Assembly (NCBI GenBank): GCA_025056215.1
Contig: JANWWC010000001.1
Coordinates: 930,001 to 994,000 of the forward strand
Length of the DNA: 64,000 bases
Reading direction: 5' to 3'
Source of the DNA: Cytophagales bacterium
Lineage (GTDB): Bacteria > Bacteroidota > Bacteroidia > Cytophagales > Flammeovirgaceae
Under the pieces are notes generated by a model. The model searched no databases, was not told the origin of the DNA, and saw only the letters and a program-made list of their open reading frames with translations. Shown piece by piece: positions 38,335-46,877 of this stretch. The position numbers were made by a program, and so were the translations under genes. How positions within the stretch are numbered: position 1 is the stretch's first letter; the number at the start of each line of letters is the position of its first letter.

Positions 38335-38640
38335 ATGAACATGGCAACTCTTTGGGAATTCGACACAGATACTGATATTCTAAAAGATGAAACCACAGAT
38401 ACGGAACAAACAAGAATGTATGGATTGGTTTTGTATAACGACGATGTAAACACATTTGACTATGTTATTGAAGTACTAATGGAAATCTGCGGGCATACTT
38501 TTGAACAAGCAGACCAATGTGCTCATATTGTTCACTACTGCGGAAAATGCACCGTAAAAACAGGAAGCTACCGAAAATTAGTACCTATGCGCCAAGCTTT
38601 ATGCGACAGGCATCTTTCAGCAGAGGTAGAACCTTTATAA
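38335..38640 (+). CDS. clpS: ATP-dependent Clp protease adaptor ClpS
   Basis: The 101-residue protein carries the ClpS core: YGLVLYNDDVNTFDYVIEVL, where N and D bind the alpha-amino group of N-degrons, and GHTFEQADQCAHIVHYCGKC. ClpS delivers N-end-rule substrates to the AAA+ unfoldase of the Clp protease. The clpP gene is about 10 kb away in the same window. A second ATG two codons downstream (38341) is an alternative start. The 3' end overlaps the convergent gene by 6 bases. Confidence 0.9.
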   Translation: MNMATLWEFDTDTDILKDETTDTEQTRMYGLVLYNDDVNTFDYVIEVLMEICGHTFEQADQCAHIVHYCGKCTVKTGSYRKLVPMRQALCDRHLSAEVEPL

Positions 38641-39750
38641 TTTGTCTAAAGCGCGCAGCCAGCGCTCTGGAATGTTGCCTCGGCAAGCTTCTTCATAATC
38701 TTGATAGCTGCAAGGAATGACTTTTTTGCGGTTATAAGGAACTACAGAAGGAATGGAAGTCTCTATCCACCATTTATGGGTAATTTTGCTTTTGTAAAAA
38801 GTAATCTCTAACGAAGTATTCGGAATAGGGACAATATAGCGAATGTAAAAGTTGCTCTTAAAGGGATGAATTTCTCTTCGATATGTAAAGCCTTCCAAAA
38901 AATACCATATCATCGATGCTACAACATGCGCGCCACGGCGAAGGGCATTATCGTGCTCAGCAGAATAGCCGTAAATCCCTATAGAAGTAAGCATTTCGCT
39001 CATACCTGCATACCAGCAAATTTGGCAAGCTTCGTCGCCTGTCAAACCAAAAGGAGAAGCATTAGGGCTTGCGAATGTATCTGCTCGCAAAGCTGCTACA
39101 TCAAAGCTGAGCATATCAGTTGCTCGAATGATAGGCTCTATATCATGCTGGCGGTCGCGCATTTGTCCTACACTCATGAGTTCAAAATTCAACTGTTGCA
39201 TAATTTCTAAAATAGTAGGAGATGTCAGATGACGCTGATAAGCTAAATGCGTGTATTCCAACAAATAATTGGGACGATGAGAAAGGATTCGATGACTATG
39301 CGTAGAGTCAGAAGTATTCTCTTGTAAATCGATAGTTTTATCTACAGAAACTACTGTAATAATTTTGCCAGTCGTTTCATAACTCCAGAATTGTCCGTAA
39401 TCGAGCGATTGGTCTTCCGCCAAAATAACAGTGAGAACATCATTTGTAAGACACATCTCACAAACCTCTCGAAGGCGTGCACATGTATCTTCGTAAGTGC
39501 TTCCTAAGCGCAAATTCCCCCAGTCTACTATGCGCAAAGTACGATTTAATGCTGAAAATTGATATAATTTTTGTCGTACCAAATCAGCGCTTTTGCCTAT
39601 CCCTATAATAGCAATTTCTGTTTCAGAAAGTGACAGCTTTGTTTTTTGATCATAAAATACAACTGTACTGCCTAGTGCATGAGAAATGTTTTGAAAAAAA
39701 TTTTTATCCTCAATAGGTTGAAAAAATAATCCGAAACTATCTTCTATCAT
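38635..39750 (-). CDS. Formimidoylglutamase-like ureohydrolase-fold protein with lost metal ligands
   Basis: The C-terminal half (SPFGLTGDEACQICWYAGMS and SIGIYGYSAEHDN) matches the Bacteroidota proteins annotated as formimidoylglutamase in the arginase/agmatinase superfamily. Metal sites are altered: GGDHS is AEDQS, DAHxD is DKTID, and SFDVD is SFDVA (about residues 125, 151 and 229 counted from 39792), so three of the six usual ligands are missing. Hydrolase activity is doubtful; it may have a structural or regulatory role. The start at 39750 (MIEDSFGLFF) is preferred over an in-frame ATG at 39792 that adds a hydrophobic stretch. No histidine-degradation genes are nearby. Confidence 0.72.
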   Translation of the reverse strand: MIEDSFGLFFQPIEDKNFFQNISHALGSTVVFYDQKTKLSLSETEIAIIGIGKSADLVRQKLYQFSALNRTLRIVDWGNLRLGSTYEDTCARLREVCEMCLTNDVLTVILAEDQSLDYGQFWSYETTGKIITVVSVDKTIDLQENTSDSTHSHRILSHRPNYLLEYTHLAYQRHLTSPTILEIMQQLNFELMSVGQMRDRQHDIEPIIRATDMLSFDVAALRADTFASPNASPFGLTGDEACQICWYAGMSEMLTSIGIYGYSAEHDNALRRGAHVVASMIWYFLEGFTYRREIHPFKSNFYIRYIVPIPNTSLEITFYKSKITHKWWIETSIPSVVPYNRKKVIPCSYQDYEEACRGNIPERWLRALDKL

Positions 39751-39864
39751 AGAACAAGTCACAGTTTTTACGTAAAAGTAAAAAATTATCATTCGTTTCC
39801 ATACTTGCTAAAAGTTTAATGTACTTTTAATTGGATTTTTTTACATCAATCAACGTGCATCGAT

Positions 39865-39872
39865 TAGTTTTG
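39865..39872 (+). promoter_or_regulatory. Possible -7 element before an orphan terminator
   Basis: TAGTTTTG matches TAnnTTTG exactly. No protein-coding gene follows; a strong terminator lies 53 bases downstream. No well-spaced TTG was found. Confidence 0.3.
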
Positions 39873-39878
39873 CTTTGA

Positions 39879-39955
39879 TCATTAGGTAACGGTTTATTTG
39901 ATAACGTTCTAAATGTTCTGACTAAGAAGTAATTCAAATGAATTACTTCTTTTTT
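39879..39955 (+). ncRNA. Candidate small RNA of unknown function (orphan terminator)
   Basis: An 11-base perfect stem, AGAAGTAATTC (39925-39935) with GAATTACTTCT (39940-39950), loop AAAT, followed by six T, is a textbook rho-independent terminator. No plus-strand gene precedes it: the nearest upstream gene is on the other strand. A possible -7 element at 39865 would give a transcript of about 75 bases that also holds a short AACG/CGTT stem. Ends are approximate, and the family is not recognised. Confidence 0.35.
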
Positions 39956-40530
39956 ATTTCCCCAAAAACATTAAGCCCCCTTTTTTTACTATCAAAGCGA
40001 CTTCTTTACATAAATAATCTTTCGATTTCAAGACCTAGACTTTTTAGCTATGAAATATTTTTAAAAATAGCAGGAATAAAACCAGGTGCAGGCATATGCG
40101 AATATCATAAAAAGGCACGCATTTAGTATTACAGTTCAATTAGCAGAAAACAGATATAACTTACATACTAAGTGACACAAAGAAAGCTCCACCAGTACAA
40201 ACCAATATGTTTGCTTTTCTATGGAAAGGATACGAATACTTACATTCACGCTGTTTGCAACGAGAATTGTGGAGATATCAACTTAATATTTCTATGACGA
40301 TAATAAGAACAAACTGGAATGCGGCTAAAAAGCAAACAACATACCTGTTGTAAAAGCTCGTCCCTTATGGTTCGCTGAATTTGGAATTTTGGTTTAAAAC
40401 AGACAGTTGCTAAATCAACCTTTGTCATTTTGCGTTAATCATTTTTTTCTAAAAATAAATCTATCATTTTACAAAAACTTTAAAAAATTTATTTTGCACA
40501 ATGGAAAAAAATTAATCAAACTTTCGAACA
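39956..40530. other. Gene-poor stretch upstream of the helicase gene
   Basis: About 575 bases with no convincing gene. Short frames at 39938-40126 (plus) and 40246-40428 (minus) read as low-complexity or basic peptides without recognisable domains and are probably chance or decayed sequence. No terminal inverted repeats or transposase motifs were seen. Confidence 0.5.
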
Positions 40531-41919
40531 ATGAAAAAAGTAATCAAACTGGATAATTCTAATTCGGAAGATATAGAAAAGTTCTTACCTTTTATACCAA
40601 ACGAAGAACAAAAAGAAGCTCTTTGCTTATTAAAAAACTTTTTACAACCAGAAAATAGCGATGATTTTTTCATTTTAAGCGGCTCAGCAGGCACAGGAAA
40701 AACCTCCTTAGCAAAAGCTATTTGCGATTATCTGCATGACCAACAAATAAATGTATTCTTGTGCGCTCCTACGGGAAGAGCTTCTTTCGTGATTAGTAAC
40801 AAAACTAACCGAGAGGCGCGCACTATTCATAGTCTTATTTATTCTCCTACTGTTAATAAAAAAAGAAGAAGAATCATATTACACATTAAAAAAAACGCAT
40901 CAAAAGGAATTTATATCGTCGACGAATCTTCCATGATCAGCAACGTCGTTCGATCAGAAGAAGGGTTATTTTTAACACCTAGTAGTCTTTTAAAAGATTT
41001 AATTACTTTCATCAAACAAGGAGATTCTCGAAATAAAATCATATTTATCGGAGACCGTTTTCAGCTTCCTCCCGTCGGACAAAAAGATGGTCTAGTGCCC
41101 GCTCTCGATCGAAAGTATTTAGAAAGTCAGTTTAACTTAAAAGGTAACGAGTTTACCTTAACAAATCCTATGCGCCAAAAAGAAAATTCCATCATTCTGC
41201 AAGTTGCTACCCAAATCCGAAACCGCATGATGAGAGGAGAAAAAGGCGAATTCCTGAAAGGAACGTGGTTTTCTTATTCAGACGGTATTCAAAAATTAGC
41301 AGAAATCTATCACCAAGACTGTGAAAAAATAGATAGCGCTGTGCTAATTGCTCTGAAAAACGAAGATGTGCATAATTTTAACAAAGAGATTCGCAAAGCC
41401 ATTTGGGGAGAAAAACAAGCCCTTAAATTACATCCTGGTGATTGGGTAATATTGCAACAAAATTGTTACCTTGGAAACAAAACCTTTTATAATGGCGAAT
41501 CGGCTATTGTCGAAAGCATAGATTGGGGAAACATTAACCGAGTAGCAGATCTTCATTTTGCAAAAGTACGCCTTCGCTTTAAAAGACACTCCTATGAGGA
41601 AATTATAGAACGTCTTATGCTCTTAGAAGTATTAGATTCTCCTACTGGAGAACTATCGCAAGAACAAGAGGATGCTTTATGGGTCTCAGAATATAAACAC
41701 AATAAAATTTTCAGCACAACAAACGATCCTCGGGATAGCAACTACATTAATGCATTCCGCTTGCGATATGGCTACGCACTTACTTGCCACAAAGCACAAG
41801 GCGGTGAATGGGATAATGTCTTTATCTATTCAAGTTATCATCCTGATAATCAAGCATGGCAATACACAGCAGTAACTCGCGCTAGGAATAATTATTTTAT
41901 TGTTAAGAAAAAAGACTAA
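40531..41919 (+). CDS. Superfamily 1 DNA helicase, RecD/Dda-like
   Basis: The 462-residue ATPase has Walker A GSAGTGKT (51-58), motif Ia with CAPTGRAS, Walker B IYIVDESSM, motif III FIGDRFQLPPVG, and C-terminal motifs YALTCHKAQGGEWDNVFI and YTAVTRAR, the UvrD_C_2-type end of RecD, RecD2 and phage Dda helicases. These unwind DNA 5' to 3'. At this length it lacks the long N-terminal part of RecD2 and resembles Dda in size. Flanking stretches on both sides hold no clear genes, so it stands alone; transfer is possible but not shown. Confidence 0.88.
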   Translation: MKKVIKLDNSNSEDIEKFLPFIPNEEQKEALCLLKNFLQPENSDDFFILSGSAGTGKTSLAKAICDYLHDQQINVFLCAPTGRASFVISNKTNREARTIHSLIYSPTVNKKRRRIILHIKKNASKGIYIVDESSMISNVVRSEEGLFLTPSSLLKDLITFIKQGDSRNKIIFIGDRFQLPPVGQKDGLVPALDRKYLESQFNLKGNEFTLTNPMRQKENSIILQVATQIRNRMMRGEKGEFLKGTWFSYSDGIQKLAEIYHQDCEKIDSAVLIALKNEDVHNFNKEIRKAIWGEKQALKLHPGDWVILQQNCYLGNKTFYNGESAIVESIDWGNINRVADLHFAKVRLRFKRHSYEEIIERLMLLEVLDSPTGELSQEQEDALWVSEYKHNKIFSTTNDPRDSNYINAFRLRYGYALTCHKAQGGEWDNVFIYSSYHPDNQAWQYTAVTRARNNYFIVKKKD

Positions 41920-42852
41920 TTTCTTTTTCATTAAAAAATTACCAATTCAACTTAGTTAAACCTGCTGTTGAACATGTACTAAAAAACATCAAATTTCCAT
42001 AAAATCATTTTTTGTAACCACAGACTAACAAGAAGTAAATGAACAAATTATGTTTCTGAGTCAGATTCTTGAAAAACTCATCATAAAAGACTTTCAGATT
42101 CCAAAAAAGTTTTGAGCATTCGTAATGCGAGAAAATTTCTACTGATCTATACGCATCAATTTTCTTCACATAGAGATTTTTAAGAGAAAAACCTGATCAA
42201 TTTCGTGGATTTATTTCCACAAGGAGAAGTCACACAAATTAGTACAGCGCTTCTGCAAGAGCAAAATTTATCATTCTTTTGTTACTAAGATTCAAAAAAA
42301 CGATTCTCTTCCCTACAAAACATCGGAATTTTGTTCCATGTTAATTCGAACCAAGCAGTTTGTCATATTTTTCAACTTGCGAATACAATTTTCGACCTAC
42401 AATAGGGCAAAATACCCAAATATCAAAATGGACTTCGCAAAGTTAATCCAGAAATATCAAGAGTATTTTCTGAGCTTATGAAAGAACGTTCTGACTATTA
42501 ACGTCTTAGCTAAAATAAAGTATGAATAAAATTTGCGTTCCGAAGATGTCTTGTTAATGTCAGCATTCAACAAAAATATAATTCGCTACATCAATCAGAA
42601 TATAAACATCCAAAGTAGTGAGAAAGTGATGAACAATACTTTTTTCTAATGCTTTAGTCTATGAAATAGAAGAAATATTCTCTCCTACGATAAAGAGATT
42701 CCCTCTATTGCAAGACAATTATTCCGTTTAAGACAAGTGATTTTAACAATTTTTTTACAAACATGTTTTTAACATTGTACCTTTATTCAAAAACGCATCT
42801 CTTTTTTGTTATAAAATTGCATTTTACTATCTTTATAAAAAAGCTAAAAAAG
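41920..42852 (+). pseudogene. Probable decayed coding sequence, unidentified
   Basis: Over 900 bases lie without an intact gene. On the plus strand several protein-like fragments are visible in shifting frames separated by stops: LINFVDLFPQGEVTQIS with ALLQEQNLSFF (about 42195-42285), NIGILFHVNSNQAVCHIFQL (about 42322-42381), KVNPEISRVFSELMKERSDY (about 42440-42499) and SEDVLLMSAFNKNIIRYI (about 42540-42600). This looks like a gene broken by frameshifts and stops, but the family was not recognised and chance is not excluded. The first ATG in frame with the next gene at 42763 is probably not its start. Confidence 0.4.
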
Positions 42853-45800
42853 ATGAACCTTCAACAAAATCTCCAGAGATTTAAGAGAAAGTATTACCTT
42901 AATTTGTGCATAAAAGGAAGCTTGCTCGCTTTAAGTTTGCTTATTAGCGCGTTTATGCTTGTCAACGCGATTGAATACTTTGGCCAATTATCAAGTACCT
43001 ATCGCACGATTTTGTTCTTTGGGTATTTATCTATTGCAGGAGTTGCAATCTACTTTTGGACAATTCATCCAGCCATCAAACTTATTAACAAAAAAACGCA
43101 GCTTTCTGATGAAGAAGCGGCGCGATTTATTGGCAATCACTTTCCAAACGTAGGCGATAAACTTTTGAATACACTCCAACTTTTTAAACTAGCAGCACAA
43201 TCGGAGTTAGCCCGTGCTGGTATCATGCAAAAACAATCTCAAATGGAAAATATTGATTTTGCTTCTGCCATCGACTTGCGAGAAAATCGAAAATATTTGC
43301 GTTTTATTGTGGCTCCTTTTTTAATAGGAATAGGAATTTGGGTTTTTGTTCCACAGTTTTTTACAGAATCTACTCCCCGTCTGATTCAATACCATAAAGA
43401 ATTTATTCCGCGAGCACCTTTTCAGTTTGTCATTTTGAACGATACATTGCAAACTTTTCAAAACGAAGATTTCTTACTCAATGTAAAAGTTACAGGAACA
43501 GCAATTCCTCAAGCAGTTTACCTTATAACTGATGACGGGCGCAGACTAAGACTTTCTCAACAAAAAACAGACTCTTTTACTTATCATTTTACTCAACTAA
43601 GGCAATCTTTTCAATTTTATTTGGAGGGTTCAGGATTTCGCTCTCAAGAAACTTACTTTTTAGAAGTACTCGAACGCCCTCTTTTGAAAAATTTTCAGGT
43701 TCATTTAACCTACCCCGCTTACATTAATAAGAGTTCTCAAACGATGGAAAATATAGGCACGCTTACCATCCCTCAAGGTACAAAAGTGGAGTGGTTTTTC
43801 TCTACATCCGAAACCGACTCAATGAGCATTTTCTTTCTAAAGGATCGCCAAACAGCTACACTTACTAAAAACAAAGATAAGTTTAGCTTTCAACGAAAAT
43901 TTTATCAATCCGAAAATTATCAGATACAACTATTCAATCGTTACTCTCGAAACAAAGAACCAATAGAGTATACTATTAATGTTATTCCTGACCTTTCACC
44001 TACTATCACAGTGCAACAATTTCAAGATACTGTTTTGTTTGAGAAATTATTTTTGGGAGGAAATATTACAGACGATTACGGTATTTCAGCGCTATATTTT
44101 AAATACAAAGTATTTAATCCTTACGGAGCAGATACAAGCAAACATTATGCAAGCATTCCCATCTCATTTAATAAAAATGTGATCAATCAGAGTTATTTTC
44201 ACCAAGTTTCTTTATCAGAACTAAATTTAGAAAAAGGCGCTACCATAGAATATTTTGTAGAAGTATGGGATAACGATGGCGTAAACGGCAGAAAATCAGC
44301 GCGCACACCTGTCATGCGGTTCAGAACTCCTACGAAAGCAGAAATAAAAGAAAGCATTGCGCGCACCGCTACTAATACCGAACAACAACTCGATAATGCT
44401 CTCGACAAAGCCAAAGAAGCGAAAAAAGAAACACGTGAGTTACAAGAGCGTCTCAAAAGCAAAAGAAGGCTCGATTGGCAAGATAAACGTTTAGTAGAAC
44501 AAATGACAGAACAGCGCAAAGAACTTGAAAAAACAATCGAGCAACTTCAAGAACAAAGCCGGCAACTCAACGAAAAACAAGAAAAAAATAACGCTTTCCA
44601 AAATGAAAGAATCGCTGAAAAAGCAAAAGAGCTCCAAAAACTTATGGATGAACTCTTAGACAAAGATACTAAAAAACTTTATGAAGAACTTAACCGCCTG
44701 ATGGAACAAAATGTTGTTACAGACGATTTACAACGCTTGCTAGAAAAAATTGAGCAAAAACAACTCAACTTAGAACGCGAACTCGACAGAGCTTTAGAGA
44801 TGTTCAAAAAACTTAAGTTTGAAATGAAAGTAGAACAACTCAAAAACGACCTGAAAGAACTCTCTCAGGCTCAAGAAAATCTTGCAAAAGAAACGGAAGA
44901 AACTAAGAAATCAGAATTAGAAGAGATTCAACGCAAACAAGAACAACTCAACTTCGAATTTGACCAACTCCAAAAAGAATTCGATGAGCTTAAAAAAATG
45001 AACCAAGAACTTCAACAACACAAAGAATACGAGCTCGAACAACTGGAAAATCTTCAAAAAGAAACAGACCAAAAGCAAGAAAACGCTTTGAAAGAACTCC
45101 AGAAAAATAACAAAAAGTCATCTATTCAACAACAAAAGGAGGCAGCTGAAAAAATGAAGCAAATGGCCCAAAAAATGGAGCAAATGCAGCAAGAAAGCGA
45201 AATGCAACAACTCGGCGAAAACTATGATGATTTGCGGCAAATCCTAGACAATCTCATCAAGCTCTCTTTTGACCAAGAAGCTTTAATGAAAGAATTTCGC
45301 TCTGTAAAACGAATCGACCCTAAGTTTGTCAAACTTAGCCAACAACAACTTAAACTGAAAGAAGATGCTAAAATCATAGAAGATAGTCTTTTAGCTCTTT
45401 CTAAAAGAGTATTTCAACTTCAATCTTTTGTAACGCGAGAAGTCGCCGAAATGAACCGCTACATGGATGAATCTATGGAAGAAATTCGAAAAAGAGTTCC
45501 TGAAACTGTTTCTGCTAAACAACAGTTTGCCATGACTTCCATGAACAATCTCGCTTTGATGCTCAACGATCTTCTCCAACAAATGCAAAATCAGATGCAA
45601 AGCATGGCAGGAAAAGGGCAACAAAAAAATTCTCAAAAGAAAAATCAAGGAAGCACTCCTAAATTATCCGACTTACAAAAACAACTCAACCAAAAAATTG
45701 AAGAACTCAAAAAATCAGGCAAAACAGGCCGCGAACTCTCGGAAGAACTCGCCAAACTGGCTGCCGAGCAAGAAGCCATTCGTCGAGCACTCCAACAGCA

Positions 45801-46239
45801 GCAAAAAGCTAGCCAAAAAGGTGAACAAGGCGAAGGAAACCCTGATGGAAAGCAAGGAAAATCTCAGAACGGAAATACTTCTGAAGACGATAAAAACAAA
45901 GAAGGAGAAAATGGACAAAAAGATGGCGGAAAGACAGGACAACTTATGGAAGAAACCGAAAAAGATTTAGTAAACAAAAAATTGGACGATGAACTCTTGC
46001 GTAGACAACAAGAAATCTTAACACGACTTCTCGAATCTGAAAAAGCTCAACGTGAACGAGACTTTGACGACAAACGCGAAGCACAACAAGCTCAAGAAAA
46101 ACAATCGCAAACTTCTAAACAGTTCGAAGAATATTTTAAATTAAAAGAAAAACAAACGGAACTCCTCAAAACAGTTCCTCCATCGCTGAGCCCGTATTAT
46201 AAACAACAAGTAGATGAATACTTTAAAAAACTAAAATAA
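42853..46239 (+). CDS. DUF4175 family protein: membrane-anchored giant coiled coil
   Basis: A 1128-residue protein of the Bacteroidota DUF4175 family, function unknown. Two N-terminal membrane helices (about 20-40 and 50-70) and another near residue 150 precede a beta-rich region (about 190-520). From about residue 545 to the end it is nearly pure Glu/Lys/Gln-rich coiled coil, with a low-complexity Gly/Gln/Asn/Lys section around 920-1055. The start at 42853 (MNLQQNLQRFKRKYY) was preferred to an upstream ATG at 42763 that adds 30 hydrophobic residues. maf follows after one base, so the two are translationally coupled. Confidence 0.8.
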   Translation: MNLQQNLQRFKRKYYLNLCIKGSLLALSLLISAFMLVNAIEYFGQLSSTYRTILFFGYLSIAGVAIYFWTIHPAIKLINKKTQLSDEEAARFIGNHFPNVGDKLLNTLQLFKLAAQSELARAGIMQKQSQMENIDFASAIDLRENRKYLRFIVAPFLIGIGIWVFVPQFFTESTPRLIQYHKEFIPRAPFQFVILNDTLQTFQNEDFLLNVKVTGTAIPQAVYLITDDGRRLRLSQQKTDSFTYHFTQLRQSFQFYLEGSGFRSQETYFLEVLERPLLKNFQVHLTYPAYINKSSQTMENIGTLTIPQGTKVEWFFSTSETDSMSIFFLKDRQTATLTKNKDKFSFQRKFYQSENYQIQLFNRYSRNKEPIEYTINVIPDLSPTITVQQFQDTVLFEKLFLGGNITDDYGISALYFKYKVFNPYGADTSKHYASIPISFNKNVINQSYFHQVSLSELNLEKGATIEYFVEVWDNDGVNGRKSARTPVMRFRTPTKAEIKESIARTATNTEQQLDNALDKAKEAKKETRELQERLKSKRRLDWQDKRLVEQMTEQRKELEKTIEQLQEQSRQLNEKQEKNNAFQNERIAEKAKELQKLMDELLDKDTKKLYEELNRLMEQNVVTDDLQRLLEKIEQKQLNLERELDRALEMFKKLKFEMKVEQLKNDLKELSQAQENLAKETEETKKSELEEIQRKQEQLNFEFDQLQKEFDELKKMNQELQQHKEYELEQLENLQKETDQKQENALKELQKNNKKSSIQQQKEAAEKMKQMAQKMEQMQQESEMQQLGENYDDLRQILDNLIKLSFDQEALMKEFRSVKRIDPKFVKLSQQQLKLKEDAKIIEDSLLALSKRVFQLQSFVTREVAEMNRYMDESMEEIRKRVPETVSAKQQFAMTSMNNLALMLNDLLQQMQNQMQSMAGKGQQKNSQKKNQGSTPKLSDLQKQLNQKIEELKKSGKTGRELSEELAKLAAEQEAIRRALQQQQKASQKGEQGEGNPDGKQGKSQNGNTSEDDKNKEGENGQKDGGKTGQLMEETEKDLVNKKLDDELLRRQQEILTRLLESEKAQRERDFDDKREAQQAQEKQSQTSKQFEEYFKLKEKQTELLKTVPPSLSPYYKQQVDEYFKKLK

Positions 46240-46240
46240 G

Positions 46241-46831
46241 ATGTTCGAAATCATTCGAGACTTCCACTTAATTTTAGCATCTGCTTCACCACGTAGAAAA
46301 GAAATTCTTCAACAAGCTGGCTTTTCATTTTCTATCAGAAAAAAAAACATAGAAGAAAGTTACTCTCCTTCCCTACATCCGTTGGAGGTGCCTACTTTTT
46401 TAGCCAAAAAAAAAGCAGAATCGTACGCACACGAACTCTCTCCCAACGAAATTCTTATTACAGCAGATACAGTAGTAATATTAGAAAACCAAATTTTAGG
46501 TAAACCGCAAAACAAACAAGAAGCATTTCAGATGCTTACACGATTATCAGGAAAAAAACATGCAGTTGTTACAGGGATTTGTTTGAGTTCTTATTTGCAT
46601 CAACACACTTTCGACCAAATTACTTACGTGTACTTCAAACCACTTTCTCAAGCACAAATCGAATACTACATCGAACACTACTCTCCCTTTGACAAAGCAG
46701 GCGCTTACGGAATTCAAGAATGGATTGGACTCATTGGTGTTTCTCGCATAGAAGGTTGCTTTTATAACGTAGTAGGATTTCCTATACAAAAATTTTGTGA
46801 TGAATTACAAAATTTTGTGAAAAACTTCTAA
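46241..46831 (+). CDS. maf: Maf family nucleotide pyrophosphatase
   Basis: The 196-residue protein starts FHLILASASPRRKEIL, the Maf signature, and continues with ITADTVVIL (catalytic Asp), KKHAVVTGI and DKAGAYGIQEW. Maf proteins hydrolyse non-canonical or methylated nucleoside triphosphates to monophosphates as house-cleaning enzymes and have been linked to septum control. It begins one base after the DUF4175 stop codon. Confidence 0.94.
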   Translation: MFEIIRDFHLILASASPRRKEILQQAGFSFSIRKKNIEESYSPSLHPLEVPTFLAKKKAESYAHELSPNEILITADTVVILENQILGKPQNKQEAFQMLTRLSGKKHAVVTGICLSSYLHQHTFDQITYVYFKPLSQAQIEYYIEHYSPFDKAGAYGIQEWIGLIGVSRIEGCFYNVVGFPIQKFCDELQNFVKNF

Positions 46832-46877
46832 TTTTTGTATAAATTGATTGCAAATTTTACAATTTTTATAGCAAACC

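Noticed and set aside
38052-38453. Open frame of 133 codons on the minus strand
   Set aside because: It crosses the divergent promoter region and overlaps both clpS and the sensor kinase start; composition is low-complexity.
39938-40126. 62-codon frame after the orphan terminator
   Set aside because: Starts inside the terminator hairpin, no recognisable domain; treated as non-coding.
40246-40428. 60-codon minus-strand frame in the gap before the helicase
   Set aside because: Too short, no signal or domain, no promoter; probably chance.
40531-41919. Helicase considered as part of a phage or defence island
   Set aside because: No phage, integrase, restriction or toxin genes are nearby; only gene-poor flanks support transfer.
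42763-42852. N-terminal extension of the DUF4175 protein from position 42763
   Set aside because: Adds 30 hydrophobic residues in AT-rich sequence; the ATG at 42853 gives the usual family start.
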